In this document: in pieces, positions 12,701 to 20,393 of the stretch
Layout: every line of letters begins with the position of its first letter
Numbering within the stretch: the first letter of the stretch is position 1
Origin: Sycon ciliatum
Taxonomy: Eukaryota > Porifera > Calcarea > Leucosolenida > Sycettidae
NCBI RefSeq assembly: GCF_964019385.1
Contig: NC_088645.1
Span: forward strand, 17,786,180 to 17,850,179
Direction of reading: 5' to 3'
Length of the DNA stretch: 64,000 nucleotides
Program-made: the position numbers and the translations under genes
The notes under the pieces: generated by a model
Told to the model about the DNA's origin: nothing
Database searches by the model: none
The model's input: the letters and a program-made list of their open reading frames with translations, nothing else

Positions 12701-15326
12701 CTCGAAATTCTAGCTTACAAATCTTTGTGTCGTACCGAACTTTTGTTAGGTGCCATCTTTCTTTTCTCTATCATTCCAAACTTCTGTACCGTTCCAAAAT
12801 TTATAAACGAAAATGACTGTTGATCCGTGTCGCATACCTGCTGGTAGTTTCCCTGTGTTTTCTGGCGCGCCTGGCGAAGATATCGAGGTATTCTTTCTAG
12901 AGTTTGATTCAGCTTGCGAGGCGTATGGGTTTCCACCTGTCGAGCGCTGCGAAAATTTGTTAGATACCGATTTTGATCAAAGTTGTAGTTCACCTGTGGC
13001 CTCGTCCTCGAGACTTATGATTAATGATCGCGATGCACTGCGGTACCGATTCTTGCGCAAATCTTTGAGGAAAGAAGCATCGAGATTTTTGTTGGCCTGC
13101 GATAAATCGGTAGTCGAAGATTATGTACAATTGAGAACTGTGTTGGTTGATCACTTTTTGCCAAAAGAGAATTCGTCTTTGTTTCGAGTCAAACTGCGCC
13201 ATCGTAGACGATCCCCAAACGAATGTTTGGTAAAACTCGCCACCGATATAAGACTAATGACTGCGCGTGCATATCCTTCTGCGACGTCGGAAGTAATCGA
13301 CGACATCGCAAAAGAAGCGTTTATCGATGCTTTAGATCCACCAATTAAAGATAAAGTAATCGATTTCGATCCACAGACACTTGACGCCGCACAGCGTAGA
13401 GCTTTGGTAGTGGAAACAAACTTACAGAAGTCGAGTACGGTCCTTGCAGCTGCGGCCGCCGAATTTGCATCTGTTTCTCAAGTACGCGCACCATCGAAAA
13501 TTTTTGACGAAGACGAACTTGTTGAGCGTGTAGCTGAGCGTGTTAGCAAAATTTTGTTGGAACACCAGAAACCGGCGAGTAGTCGACCACGCTCACCTTC
13601 GCCTGAGCGCCGAGATTTCAAACGTCCGCACAGCTCGGAATCGCGTAGCCAAATGGGGGATCGTAGGTCGGATCGTAGAATCAGTTTCCGCGAACCGCCT
13701 GTTTGTTTCTTTTGTCAGCGTCGAGGACACATTGAACGTGACTGTTTCACCAAAAAGCGTTCCCAAAACTCGCAACATTTTGGCGACCGCTCGGACTCAC
13801 GTAATTCTTTAAACCGCTTTTAGTGGCTGACGAGAGGCTGCCAACCACTTCGACTCCGATATCGAAAATCACCACCGATACGAACACTTTTGCCTCGACA
13901 TATAAACCTTTTACTTTGTTACTGCCGTACTCTATCCTGTTATTTACGATGTTCCTCCATGCCGTTCATTCTGTTAAGTCGACTGTCACTCTGTTATTAC
14001 CGTACTCGATCCTGTTCTTTACGATGCTTGTTCACGCCCTTAAATTTGTTACGTCGATTATTGTGAGATTTCCGTTCTTGTGCATTGCCTTAGTGTTACG
14101 CTTACTGGGGTTCGTGGTTTCTATTGTGAGGGGGGTTGTTTCCCCTGTGTTCACCCGAACTGCCCACTGCGTTCGTCGATATTGGACGAAAGGCTGCCAT
14201 TTGCAAATAAAAATTTCCAGACGACAAAAAGGCAAAGACGCAGTGGTAGCAGCTCTGGTGGACACGGGGGCAGCATTCACGGTAATTCGAAAAGATGTAT
14301 TTGAAACATTTGCACCGATGACTACACTCGCGCCTCAGTCCACAGTTGGTATCGATGCACTCCAAAGCGCGACGGGGTCTTCGATTAAAGTACATGGGGT
14401 CGCGCCGGTTTGTATCGCAAAACTCAGAGTTGTAACAAAGCTTCCAATCTCTCTCTTCTGTACAAGGCTCTGCCCTACATGGGTATTGAGCACTCTTCGG
14501 ACAGTGAAGCACACCACTTGACTACGTAAAAATACATGAATAATTATAAGACTGCACCACAGAACAAACATGAACTGCATCTGCGCCTTGATCCTAGAGG
14601 GTTGGTGGCGTCCCTACGGATGCGGAAATTCGGCTTCTAGCCGAGTCTAACGCGAACTGTGAATGTTTTTCTTTTATTCAGACCAACAAGGGCAATCAAG
14701 GCTTGTTTGCTGCTACTTAATTAAAGTTTCGTGCTTCCGCATTAAAAGACTGCATAATAAATGTTTGTTCACTTACCTTCTGATATCACAGTAATGTAAG
14801 GCTCATTACCATTAAGTGCCACTTTACAAGATCCATATGCCATGTGAAAGCGAAGATTTAACTGGTGCTTGAGGATTTTGACAGAGACTACAAACTTAAA
14901 ACGATCTACTACCATCCCACCAGACTGCTTGGTTTCGGTAATTTGGTTAGGATTCCATTGTGTCCACGGTGATTTTGAGTCGATCCGTTCCCTCGTGTGT
15001 ATCTGGACAATACAGCTGCCTTCTGACTCGATTGTGATCTCCTTGGCTACCATGTAACATTGTGGTGGATAATCGAAAATCACCTCGTACGGCCCTGGAG
15101 GAACTAATAAAGTTCTTAGCATTGGTTGGGGGCCAGTTACTGACGAATATCGTAATATGCCATCACCACTGGACAGTGGAAGTGATGGACGACCTGTTGC
15201 AAAGCAAGGTGACGTTTTTGTCAAACCTCTTGTGACATTCCAGCCGCTCACAAGCAGTAGCGTGGGAATAACGTGTTTGATGAACAACATGTTCAGGCCT
15301 AAATGAGACAACATATCAAACGTCAT
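213..15326 (-). CDS. EGF-repeat transmembrane receptor, copy A (gene span)
   Basis: This is a seven-exon gene model. The 5' exon is 14777-15326, the EGF exons are 9292-9414, 8178-8300, 7612-7734, 6527-6649 and 5116-5238, and the last exon is 213-715. All junctions are phase 1, and the joined reading frame is 555 codons plus stop. The product should be a type I membrane protein with a signal peptide, a novel N-terminal domain, five calcium-binding EGF modules, a Ser/Thr-rich stalk, one transmembrane helix and a tail of about 105 residues with tyrosine motifs. The ligand is unknown; a role in adhesion or signalling is inferred from the architecture. The introns are loaded with repeats. The sixth cysteine of EGF module 5 is replaced by Phe. 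A promoter and polyadenylation signal are not evident, and further exons in the long introns cannot be excluded. Confidence 0.75.
831..1046. mobile_element. 216-bp foldback element with about 70-bp arms
   Basis: The left arm, from 831 (TGGCAATAAATAAGATAAAT), is matched by its near-perfect inverse ending at 1046. About 75 bp separate the arms. The sequence AATAATTAGGCA occurs on both sides (about 791-803 and 1047-1058), with roughly 28 bp of filler on the left. Copies B and C lack the insert. It has no coding capacity. Confidence 0.8.
1743..3395. mobile_element. 1.65-kb TA-flanked DNA transposon, degenerate
   Basis: The terminal inverted repeats start CTACCTCCGACAAGCGAAAC and extend through GCGCGTT at both ends. 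TA dinucleotides flank the element (1741-1742 and 3396-3397), as expected for Tc1/mariner-type targets. Copies B and C have no insert here. The interior has only short open frames, and I cannot recognise an intact transposase. Confidence 0.7.
3094..3131. repeat. Short palindrome
   Basis: CAATCATGTACATGTA and its inverse are separated by a 6-bp loop, inside the TA element. Related ACATGTA-rich words recur nearby and at about 15700. Confidence 0.6.
4070..4281. mobile_element. 212-bp foldback MITE, copy A
   Basis: Arms of about 78 bp, starting AACTACAAGTTACGCTATAA, are inverted at the other end. Related full copies lie at 23300-23516 and 53260-53471. Half-copies occur at about 7897-8012, 10998-11060, 26614-26725, 34139-34200 and 59799-59860. 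Confidence 0.75.
4811..4938 (-). pseudogene. Copy A dead EGF exon
   Basis: The sequence resembles EGF module 2 (it shares [14 protein letters not shown] and the donor GTACAG). It has lost several cysteines (DEYSN instead of DECSN) and the acceptor AG (TTTTAT instead of TTTTAG). The same exon is also broken in copies B and C. Confidence 0.7.
5116..5238 (-). CDS. Copy A EGF module 5 exon, sixth cysteine lost
   Basis: A 123-bp phase 1-1 exon that starts DINEC and contains [11 protein letters not shown]. The last EGF cysteine is Phe here (TTT in PPFQG), while copies B and C keep TGT at this codon (PPCQG). The C5-C6 disulfide could not form. The acceptor is TTTCAG and the donor CAAG followed by GTATCG. 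Confidence 0.78.
5610..6310. repeat. Copy A-specific insert with 228-bp tandem repeat (about 2.4 units)
   Basis: Units begin CTCAATCTGCGGACAGC at 5761, 5989 and 6217 (the third is slightly changed and incomplete). The period is exactly 228 bp. Copies B and C lack this array. A flanking piece (about 5665-5740) recurs in inverted orientation in copy B near 25795-25885, so it belongs to a dispersed repeat. Confidence 0.85.
6527..6649 (-). CDS. Copy A EGF module 4 exon
   Basis: A 123-bp phase 1-1 exon with six cysteines. It starts DINEC and contains [11 protein letters not shown]. The acceptor is TGCCAG and the donor AAAG followed by GTAAGA. Confidence 0.82.
6650..7611. other. Copy A intron between EGF modules 3 and 4
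   Basis: This is non-coding sequence well conserved in copy B. It contains a C-rich tract (about 7447-7465) next to a CT repeat. A plus-strand open frame of 131 codons (6713-7108) survives in copy B but is broken in copy C, so I do not call it a gene. Confidence 0.5.
7612..7734 (-). CDS. Copy A EGF module 3 exon
   Basis: A 123-bp phase 1-1 exon with six cysteines. It starts DINEC and contains [11 protein letters not shown], the calcium-binding EGF consensus. The acceptor is ACCCAG and the donor CAAG followed by GTACAG. Confidence 0.82.
7769..8016. mobile_element. Short interspersed repeat in intron (copies A and B)
   Basis: It starts with GTGCGTAGCCAGGATAG, contains the GATGAAGGGGGG run, and ends with one arm of the 212-bp foldback family. 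The stretch around 7835-8012 is the inverse of about 10990-11140. Copy C carries unrelated NACHT sequence at this site. Confidence 0.5.
8178..8300 (-). CDS. Copy A EGF module 2 exon
   Basis: A 123-bp phase 1-1 exon with all six EGF cysteines. It starts DFDEC and contains [11 protein letters not shown]. The acceptor is CTTTTAG and the donor CAAG followed by GTACAG. It is the closest relative of the dead exon near 4811-4938. Confidence 0.8.
8301..9291. other. Copy A intron between EGF modules 1 and 2
   Basis: No exon is visible. It contains C and G homopolymer runs (about 8394-8405 and 8668-8680) whose lengths differ among the copies. Confidence 0.5.
9292..9414 (-). CDS. Copy A EGF module 1 exon
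   Basis: This 123-bp phase 1-1 exon encodes one six-cysteine EGF module that starts DIDEC and contains the calcium-binding and hydroxylation-type pattern C-x-N-x4-Y-x-C-x-C ([11 protein letters not shown]). The acceptor is TGCAG before 9414. The donor is a non-canonical GC site, CAAG followed by GCAAGT (9291-9286), and it is conserved in all three copies. Confidence 0.8.
9597..10580. mobile_element. 984-bp TTAA-flanked element, copy A
   Basis: TTAA flanks both ends (9593-9596 and 10581-10584). The ends are inverted: GGTGGCAGACTACCCA on the left, and the inverse of TGGGTAGGCTGCCCCC on the right. TTAA targeting is typical of piggyBac-like elements. The element is also present in copy B; copy C has an empty site with a single TTAA (59272-59275). 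It has no recognisable transposase and is probably non-autonomous. Confidence 0.85.
10581..11846. other. Copy A first-intron sequence
   Basis: This unique-looking intron sequence is shared by all three copies (33656-34880 in B, 59276-60341 in C). It includes a G run (about 10741-10756) of different length in each copy and a half-copy of the 212-bp foldback (10998-11060). No exon can be supported. Confidence 0.5.
11880..12205. repeat. Minisatellite inside the LTR
   Basis: Imperfect repeats of CTCGTACTCACCTTTACAGG and CGCGCACTCACTTTCA occupy about 320 bp of the putative LTR. Two plus-strand frames remain open because the array is stop-poor; I do not consider them genes. Confidence 0.8.
12813..13823 (+). 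CDS. Gag-like protein of truncated LTR element
   Basis: A frame of 336 codons starts at ATG 12813. The N-terminal two thirds looks like a retrotransposon capsid (retrotrans_gag type). A basic, Arg/Ser-rich stretch precedes one CCHC zinc knuckle near residues 299-312 ([14 protein letters not shown]), a nucleic-acid-binding motif of Gag proteins. The frame is intact although the element is truncated. Confidence 0.8.
   Translation: MTVDPCRIPAGSFPVFSGAPGEDIEVFFLEFDSACEAYGFPPVERCENLLDTDFDQSCSSPVASSSRLMINDRDALRYRFLRKSLRKEASRFLLACDKSVVEDYVQLRTVLVDHFLPKENSSLFRVKLRHRRRSPNECLVKLATDIRLMTARAYPSATSEVIDDIAKEAFIDALDPPIKDKVIDFDPQTLDAAQRRALVVETNLQKSSTVLAAAAAEFASVSQVRAPSKIFDEDELVERVAERVSKILLEHQKPASSRPRSPSPERRDFKRPHSSESRSQMGDRRSDRRISFREPPVCFFCQRRGHIERDCFTKKRSQNSQHFGDRSDSRNSLNRF
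13823..14521 (+). CDS. Protease frame of truncated LTR element, fused to flanking DNA
   Basis: This frame opens at the Gag stop in a different (-1) frame, as is common for pol. An unusual hydrophobic segment comes first, with the near-repeat [12 protein letters not shown] / [12 protein letters not shown]. The retropepsin-like site [10 protein letters not shown] lies near 14257. After about 14416 the frame runs into receptor-intron sequence and stops at 14521, so the protease is incomplete. Confidence 0.65.
   Translation: MADERLPTTSTPISKITTDTNTFASTYKPFTLLLPYSILLFTMFLHAVHSVKSTVTLLLPYSILFFTMLVHALKFVTSIIVRFPFLCIALVLRLLGFVVSIVRGVVSPVFTRTAHCVRRYWTKGCHLQIKISRRQKGKDAVVAALVDTGAAFTVIRKDVFETFAPMTTLAPQSTVGIDALQSATGSSIKVHGVAPVCIAKLRVVTKLPISLFCTRLCPTWVLSTLRTVKHTT
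14777..15326 (-). CDS. Copy A 5' exon: signal peptide plus novel ectodomain
   Basis: The exon opens at ATG 15326. Met13 (15290) is followed by a hydrophobic stretch ([17 protein letters not shown]) that looks like a signal peptide, so Met13 is an alternative start. About 150 mostly beta-prone residues with few cysteines follow; I recognise no family. The exon ends ATATCAGAAG followed by GTAAGT (donor 14776-14771), phase 1. The first codon made with the next exon is Asp of the DIDEC EGF start. The exon is conserved in copy B with few changes. Confidence 0.7.
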
Positions 15327-15983
15327 GCAAAAAACACTTCATCGCTGAAACTATACTTCAAATCACTTGGACGATAATCACGAAAAAAATGAGCACACGA
15401 AATATGTGAAGTCAATTTCCAGCATTCTTTCCAATGTAACGACTGCATTTGTGACCATCCTTAATCACGTCAGTCTCACTTACCTGTTAAAAGCAGATAA
15501 TCACAGGTTCATAGCAGTAAAGTCTCTATGCATACTGTTTATGAAAGGTGAACTCGGATGGTGAATGCCAAAAAGCCATTTTGTCGCACTCACTGACTGT
15601 ATAATTGTTACGTTGGTGGACAGTTAGTCATAACTCGTAACAGTTTTGTCCTTCTCCTTTTTTCATGTTCCAAAAGGCATCTAAATTCCCTGTAATACAA
15701 TCATGTACATGTAGTTGACAACATACGTAACTCATAAGCAAAGCACACGGTTTCTGCTGAGTTACCCGGTACTTTGTGCTGAGCACACCCCGCTCACTCA
15801 ATCTCTACTGATCGCTGTATTCCCCGCAGCATGTGTATGGAACGGGAAGAGGTACTTTATTGCAAGTTTACTGAGTGTCCGACGTGCTCCAAACGCCATG
15901 CTTAAATCAAACAAGTAGCATGACTGTCATTATGAAGGAAGTTGCAAGTAACAACGTTCGAAGCAGCCACCCTCTACTATCAT
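15327..15983. other. Upstream region of copy A receptor
   Basis: The promoter should lie here or further upstream. The region is conserved in copy B (35897-36550). I see no convincing TATA box or exon. Confidence 0.4.
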
Positions 15984-17402
15984 CGGCAAGTGCTCATCCA
16001 GTGAACAATGTCGTTGATACAGGTCTGAACTTTGGGGTACAGGGTGGCATGAGATGGGGAGGAAGCAAGGACAGTGGTATCATCTGCAAACAAAGAAATA
16101 TTGAGAATTGAATAGGGGAGGTCATTAACGTATGTGAGGAAGAGCAGGGGACCTAAAATGGAGCCCTGGGGCACTCCGGATGTCACAGACTCGGGGTCAG
16201 ATAAGGTTCCATTTACTGTGACGCACTGATTTCGGTCCAAGAGGTAGCTAGTTATCCAGGCGAGTAGGGAGCCGGAGACACCATGGGCACGAAGTTTGGC
16301 GATCAGGCCCTTGTGCCACACGGTGTCGAAGGCCTTGGGGAAGGTCGAAGAAACAGATGCAGGAGACCTGCCGCTGGTCTTTTAAGGAGCAGAGGTCTTG
16401 GATTATGCGGGACAATTGCAGGGATGTGTTGTCCTTACGGCGGAAGCCAGATTGTGCGGGGTGAAGAAGAGGGGAGATATGGTCGTACAAGCGGTCGTAC
16501 ACTATTCTCTCTAGCAGTTTGGAGACGCAGGACAGGAGGGAGATTGGTCGGTAATTAGACGGGTTGTTCTTGTCGCCTTTATTTTTGTACACTGGAATGA
16601 CAGTGGCTGACTTCCATCGTGACGGGAATGTGCCGGAGGAGAGGGAAAGGTTAAAAAGAATGGAAAGTGGGCGGGCAATTGAGTAGCTCAGTTTCCTGAG
16701 GATCTCATTGGTGATCCTATCAGCTCCGGGGATTTGTTCAGAGGCAGTCTTGCAATATACTTGTGAACAGTCAATGAGGTGATGATCAGGGAGTGCAATG
16801 TAGTTGCTGGTGGAGGTAGGGAGGAAATAGTGGGAATAGGAGCATCGGGGTCAACCTGTAAGCCAGCACTGACGAAGTGGCGGTTCAATAAGTTACCAAT
16901 GGATGCCGGAGAGGTGCTTGTTCGACCATTGGGGCCCACCATCTTCGAAGGTATGACCCGGGCGCTGGTAGGATTTCGCAGTTGACGAATGAGCACAGGG
17001 AGGGATGGGAGGCGAGGGTTTGTGGGAGATATCGTGGCACGGAGGTTGCGGATGTAGCAGCTATGGCAGGATCTGGAAAGGCATTTTACATAGTTACGTT
17101 AGTGTTTGTATTTGTTGAAATTTGTAGGGGATGGGTATTTCCGGTAGATGCTGTAGAGATCGCTCTTGACTTTAATAGCTGCTTTCAGTGATGGAGTCAT
17201 CCAGGGGCAGGGTTTGTGGCGTGATTTCCGACGAGGAGGTGAGGATCTTCCTATATATAGGTCCAAGGCACCTTCAAGGATGTCAGTGAATGCGGAGACA
17301 GCCGTGTCGATCCAGTGGGAGGCAAGGACCTGAGACCAGGGTACATCTGCGAGAAAAACATTCATGGCATTCCACATGTTATCCGTGGCACTCAGGACGA
17401 AT
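15984..17402 (-). mobile_element. Non-LTR retrotransposon fragment (reverse transcriptase)
   Basis: Minus-strand frames encode [20 protein letters not shown], then SGVPQGSILGPLLF and LFADDTTVL, which are motifs of LINE-type reverse transcriptase. The part between endonuclease and RT is also present at the high-coordinate end. Several frameshifts (one between about 16250 and 16340) break it. The endonuclease and the C terminus are absent. Copy B has other sequence at this site. Confidence 0.85.
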
Positions 17403-18360
17403 GAATACAGTCTAATGTCGAGCCAGACGCGCCTCAACCTGGACAAGCTCGACAGGCGCGAGGTCGAAGTGACGACGGCGAACAGAGCGTGATCCGCGGA
17501 TGGCAGACCTGGCAAGAGAAGATGCCAAGCAGCACCGCAGCCAAGCTAAAACCCGGCTATAGGCAGTGTGGCGTTTGGTGGTACTCCAGAATACAAGCCT
17601 CTTGTGTGGTTCTAGGGACAAGGGACAGCGCAAGAAAGCTCGCTGATTCGATATTAATATTATTTCTCGGACTTCTCACCGTAGGCCAATTGCAGTGAAC
17701 CCCCGTTCAACCTCACAGAAACTTGAGCGCACAACTCGAACTTGAAAGCCATCTCACGTACAAGCAAGAGTACATAACCCCCCCAGAGTGCGCAACGCCT
17801 ATTCCAGCTCTGCAGAAGGTCTTGGTCGAGCGTGGTCGGATCTGGACTGTATTATGACGCAAAGATCCAATTACGCTGGACGACGGCCCTATGCAGAGCT
17901 GGAGCTGAGGGTTATGTACTCTTGATATACTTTAGTAAGTGACTTTTTGGATCCGAAAACAACAGTGCAGGTTAGTTCTTACCTCTTGGAGTTTGCGTTC
18001 GCTCTATTTTCTTCGCTGTACAATTCCTTTGGGTCATTGATTCCAAACGAGTCTCTGACAGCCTCTGCTATTAATGATGATGAAAGTTGAACACGTTCTG
18101 CGCTTACACTAGTAGTTAAATGTAAATAGTTCTCCGTCTATGACGTGGCATTATGCGGCAGATTGAAGCCTCTTCAAACAGCCATGATGCCGTTGACTGT
18201 TTCAGGAAACGTTAGCGCACAAGCAAAAGCAGACGTGTACGTCCCACGTGACGTGACGTTGCTGGCAATTCATTCCAGACAGTGCTTATGTAGTTAGTTC
18301 AAACATTGCGGACACTGAGCAAGGGACAGACGGTAACACACACAACACCTTGGTGCCATG
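17403..18360. other. Intergenic sequence between copies A and B
   Basis: This resumes homology with copy B (44773 onward). No gene is recognised. It contains a palindromic pair of words around 17800-17910: TTCCAGCTCTGCAGAAGG faces CTATGCAGAGCTGGAGC. Confidence 0.45.
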
Positions 18361-18367
18361 CTGGTGA

Positions 18368-18790
18368 TCAATATCCATCTGGCCGAGCAACGGTTTGGCA
18401 TCCTGACCATGATTCGTTGTGTGCAATACGATCACTTTCTGCTGGCTCGCTTATAAAAGAAATGTAAGTACGAGATGGCACGAAATCAGAGTGTCTCTTC
18501 CTTTTCTCACGCTGCTTCAGTGAATTCAGGACGGAATTTGACAGCTGGGGTGGTGCAATTATTTCCTGTGTCGACATTCCCAGTTGCATGGTAGGCGAGC
18601 TACACCAATCTTGGTCAAGCATGGTATCACAGCTGCGGAATTCAGTGACGGCAAAGGACCAGTCAGTGCTTATTTCCGTGTGCAGTCTTTCCTGCTGCGT
18701 GCAACGTGTTTTGTGCATGCCCTTCGCACTTATCAATAGACACGATGGAAGGTCATCAATAGGCTGATGGACGGTCATCAAGCTCAGCAT
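18368..18790 (-). CDS. Conserved 140-residue open frame of unknown function
   Basis: An ATG-initiated frame of 140 codons with an Arg/Lys patch (KQREKRKRH) and no recognised domain. The same frame is intact in copy B (45762-46184) with two amino-acid differences. It lies about 3 kb upstream of the copy A receptor on the same strand. It may be a small gene, an upstream exon, or a chance frame kept by recent gene conversion; I cannot decide. Confidence 0.35.
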   Translation of the reverse strand: MLSLMTVHQPIDDLPSCLLISAKGMHKTRCTQQERLHTEISTDWSFAVTEFRSCDTMLDQDWCSSPTMQLGMSTQEIIAPPQLSNSVLNSLKQREKRKRHSDFVPSRTYISFISEPAESDRIAHNESWSGCQTVARPDGY

Positions 18791-18799
18791 TTTCGGCGG

Positions 18800-19850
18800 C
18801 TTTTTTCTACGAGTACTTCAACTCCCGAGCTCTTGTGTACATGGCCCTAGATAATATTGATCTTCCGATACGCATGATGGCATCGGTGGGGAATGTCATA
18901 TGGATGTCATGAACTACTCCTCAGTGGGATGAGAGTTGAACGAATTGGACCCACTTGACTTTGTACTTCTGGGGGCCAAGGGCTAGTTCAACCTACTAGT
19001 GCATGATGTGATTCCTCAAATTCGTTTTCACTGATTGAGAGAAAGACGCAAACGGGAAAATCTGAAGAAAACTGACTGCAATTAATGTTCTGCATTGAGA
19101 GTACGTCATTGCGGTCTGCCAAACATGAGATGCAGCTAGGGGAAGCACGCATAACCTGGATCGTGGCAATGTAGTGTTTCTCAAGCATAATCCATCCCCT
19201 TCTCCTCGTCAATAACGCCCATGTAGCCCAATGAAATTCTTTCTCCATCAAATTGTAGTTTGCTTATGCCATCAAGGGGAGGACGTGTGCCTCGTGTTCA
19301 TGTACACACTTGTATTATTCACTGGTTTTTACTGAAGTATCATGACATATCCAAATCGCAAAGAAGAAAAAGACAAAGGAGAAAAAGATGAAGCGAACAG
19401 ATCAACAATTGAGTGTGGATGCACAACAAGCAGTGACAAAGGTCGGCATGTTATGCTTAGTAAATCGAATTCAAATTGTGTGAACGTGAGAATTCAATAC
19501 TCTTGTGTCCGCTACACCGTAGTCGTGGTTGATTAATCGAGTACAGGAAATGACGAAAATACGTGCACTCTAGACCGCTTGGCCAGCAATAGCAGGCACA
19601 ATGTATGGCAACAATCTGTCATGATAAGGGTCAAGACATGACGAAATCAGAAATATCAAAGAACATAAATATATATTTCACGAAGAGCAATAATGTAAAC
19701 AATCAGTGTCCCGTTTCTCAGCTGAAGGCACGTAATCAAAAGAGTGGTCCTGCTTGTGTGATAAGATTTGTGTCCGTGGTGGAATGTGGAGAGGTGCCGA
19801 AAAGATAATTTTTCTATCACAAGTCCTGTTGGGGAATTGAAGGCCAAGTA
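18800..19850. other. Intergenic sequence and 3' flank of copy B receptor
   Basis: No supported gene. The copy junction (19679) matches window position 1, and the stretch before the stop codon at 19891 is the presumed 3' UTR. Confidence 0.45.
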
Positions 19851-19890
19851 AGGTGGATAAGGATTTTCTCTTGCAAGCCTGCGATGTGTG

Positions 19891-20393
19891 TCAAGTCTTT
19901 GAGCAAATATCTACCTCCTCGTATCCATTGTCACTTGGATTTGTGGTGTTGCTTAGCCTCACGGCCAGTGGTACATGTAGTGCACTGTCGTCATACACAG
20001 GATTCAAGGTCATGCCCACCTGGCTAGTAGAGCTGGTAGACACTGTGCTGGTCGCGTTTGAGTTTCCGATCGTGCACGCACTGTTGTGCACTTCCGATGA
20101 GCATGCTGGTAAGGTATACAGTTCATTTGTCGTTAGTGTGACAGCATCAATCTGGCCTAGACGTGATTCAGGTGTTGTAGAACATCTACACAGCGCTTGA
20201 TCACCTCCTCTACCTTTCATTCTGGACAGTTTCCTGTTCTTCACACAGCAGACTAGGGCCGTAAGTCCCAGAGCTACTGCCAGGATAGAAACTACTGCTG
20301 GCACGACAACATATGTAGTGATATTAAAGGTCGTGCTCTGAAAGGTGCTGATGCTTCCTGGTGAAATCGTCATGAAAGTAGTTGACGGCTTGC
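19891..20393 (-). CDS. Copy B last exon with mutated splice acceptor
   Basis: The frame is open from the expected boundary to TGA at 19893-19891. The membrane helix, [21 protein letters not shown] and GYEEVD are all kept. The splice acceptor is CTTCCCG here, against CTTCCAG in copies A and C. The next AG, 5 bases into the exon, would shift the frame. Confidence 0.7.

Larger units (their letters stand above)
11847..14416 (+). mobile_element. Truncated LTR retrotransposon (5' LTR, gag, start of pol)
   Basis: The insert begins TGTTAGG. A putative 5' LTR (11847-12458) ends CCTAACA and is followed after one base by TGGCGCCCGA, a typical primer-binding-site start. Gag and a protease frame follow, then the element stops abruptly at about 14416, where the copy-B-like sequence resumes. 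Reverse transcriptase, integrase and the 3' LTR are missing. It sits inside the 154-bp hairpin element that is intact in copy B at 34880-35033. Confidence 0.8.
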
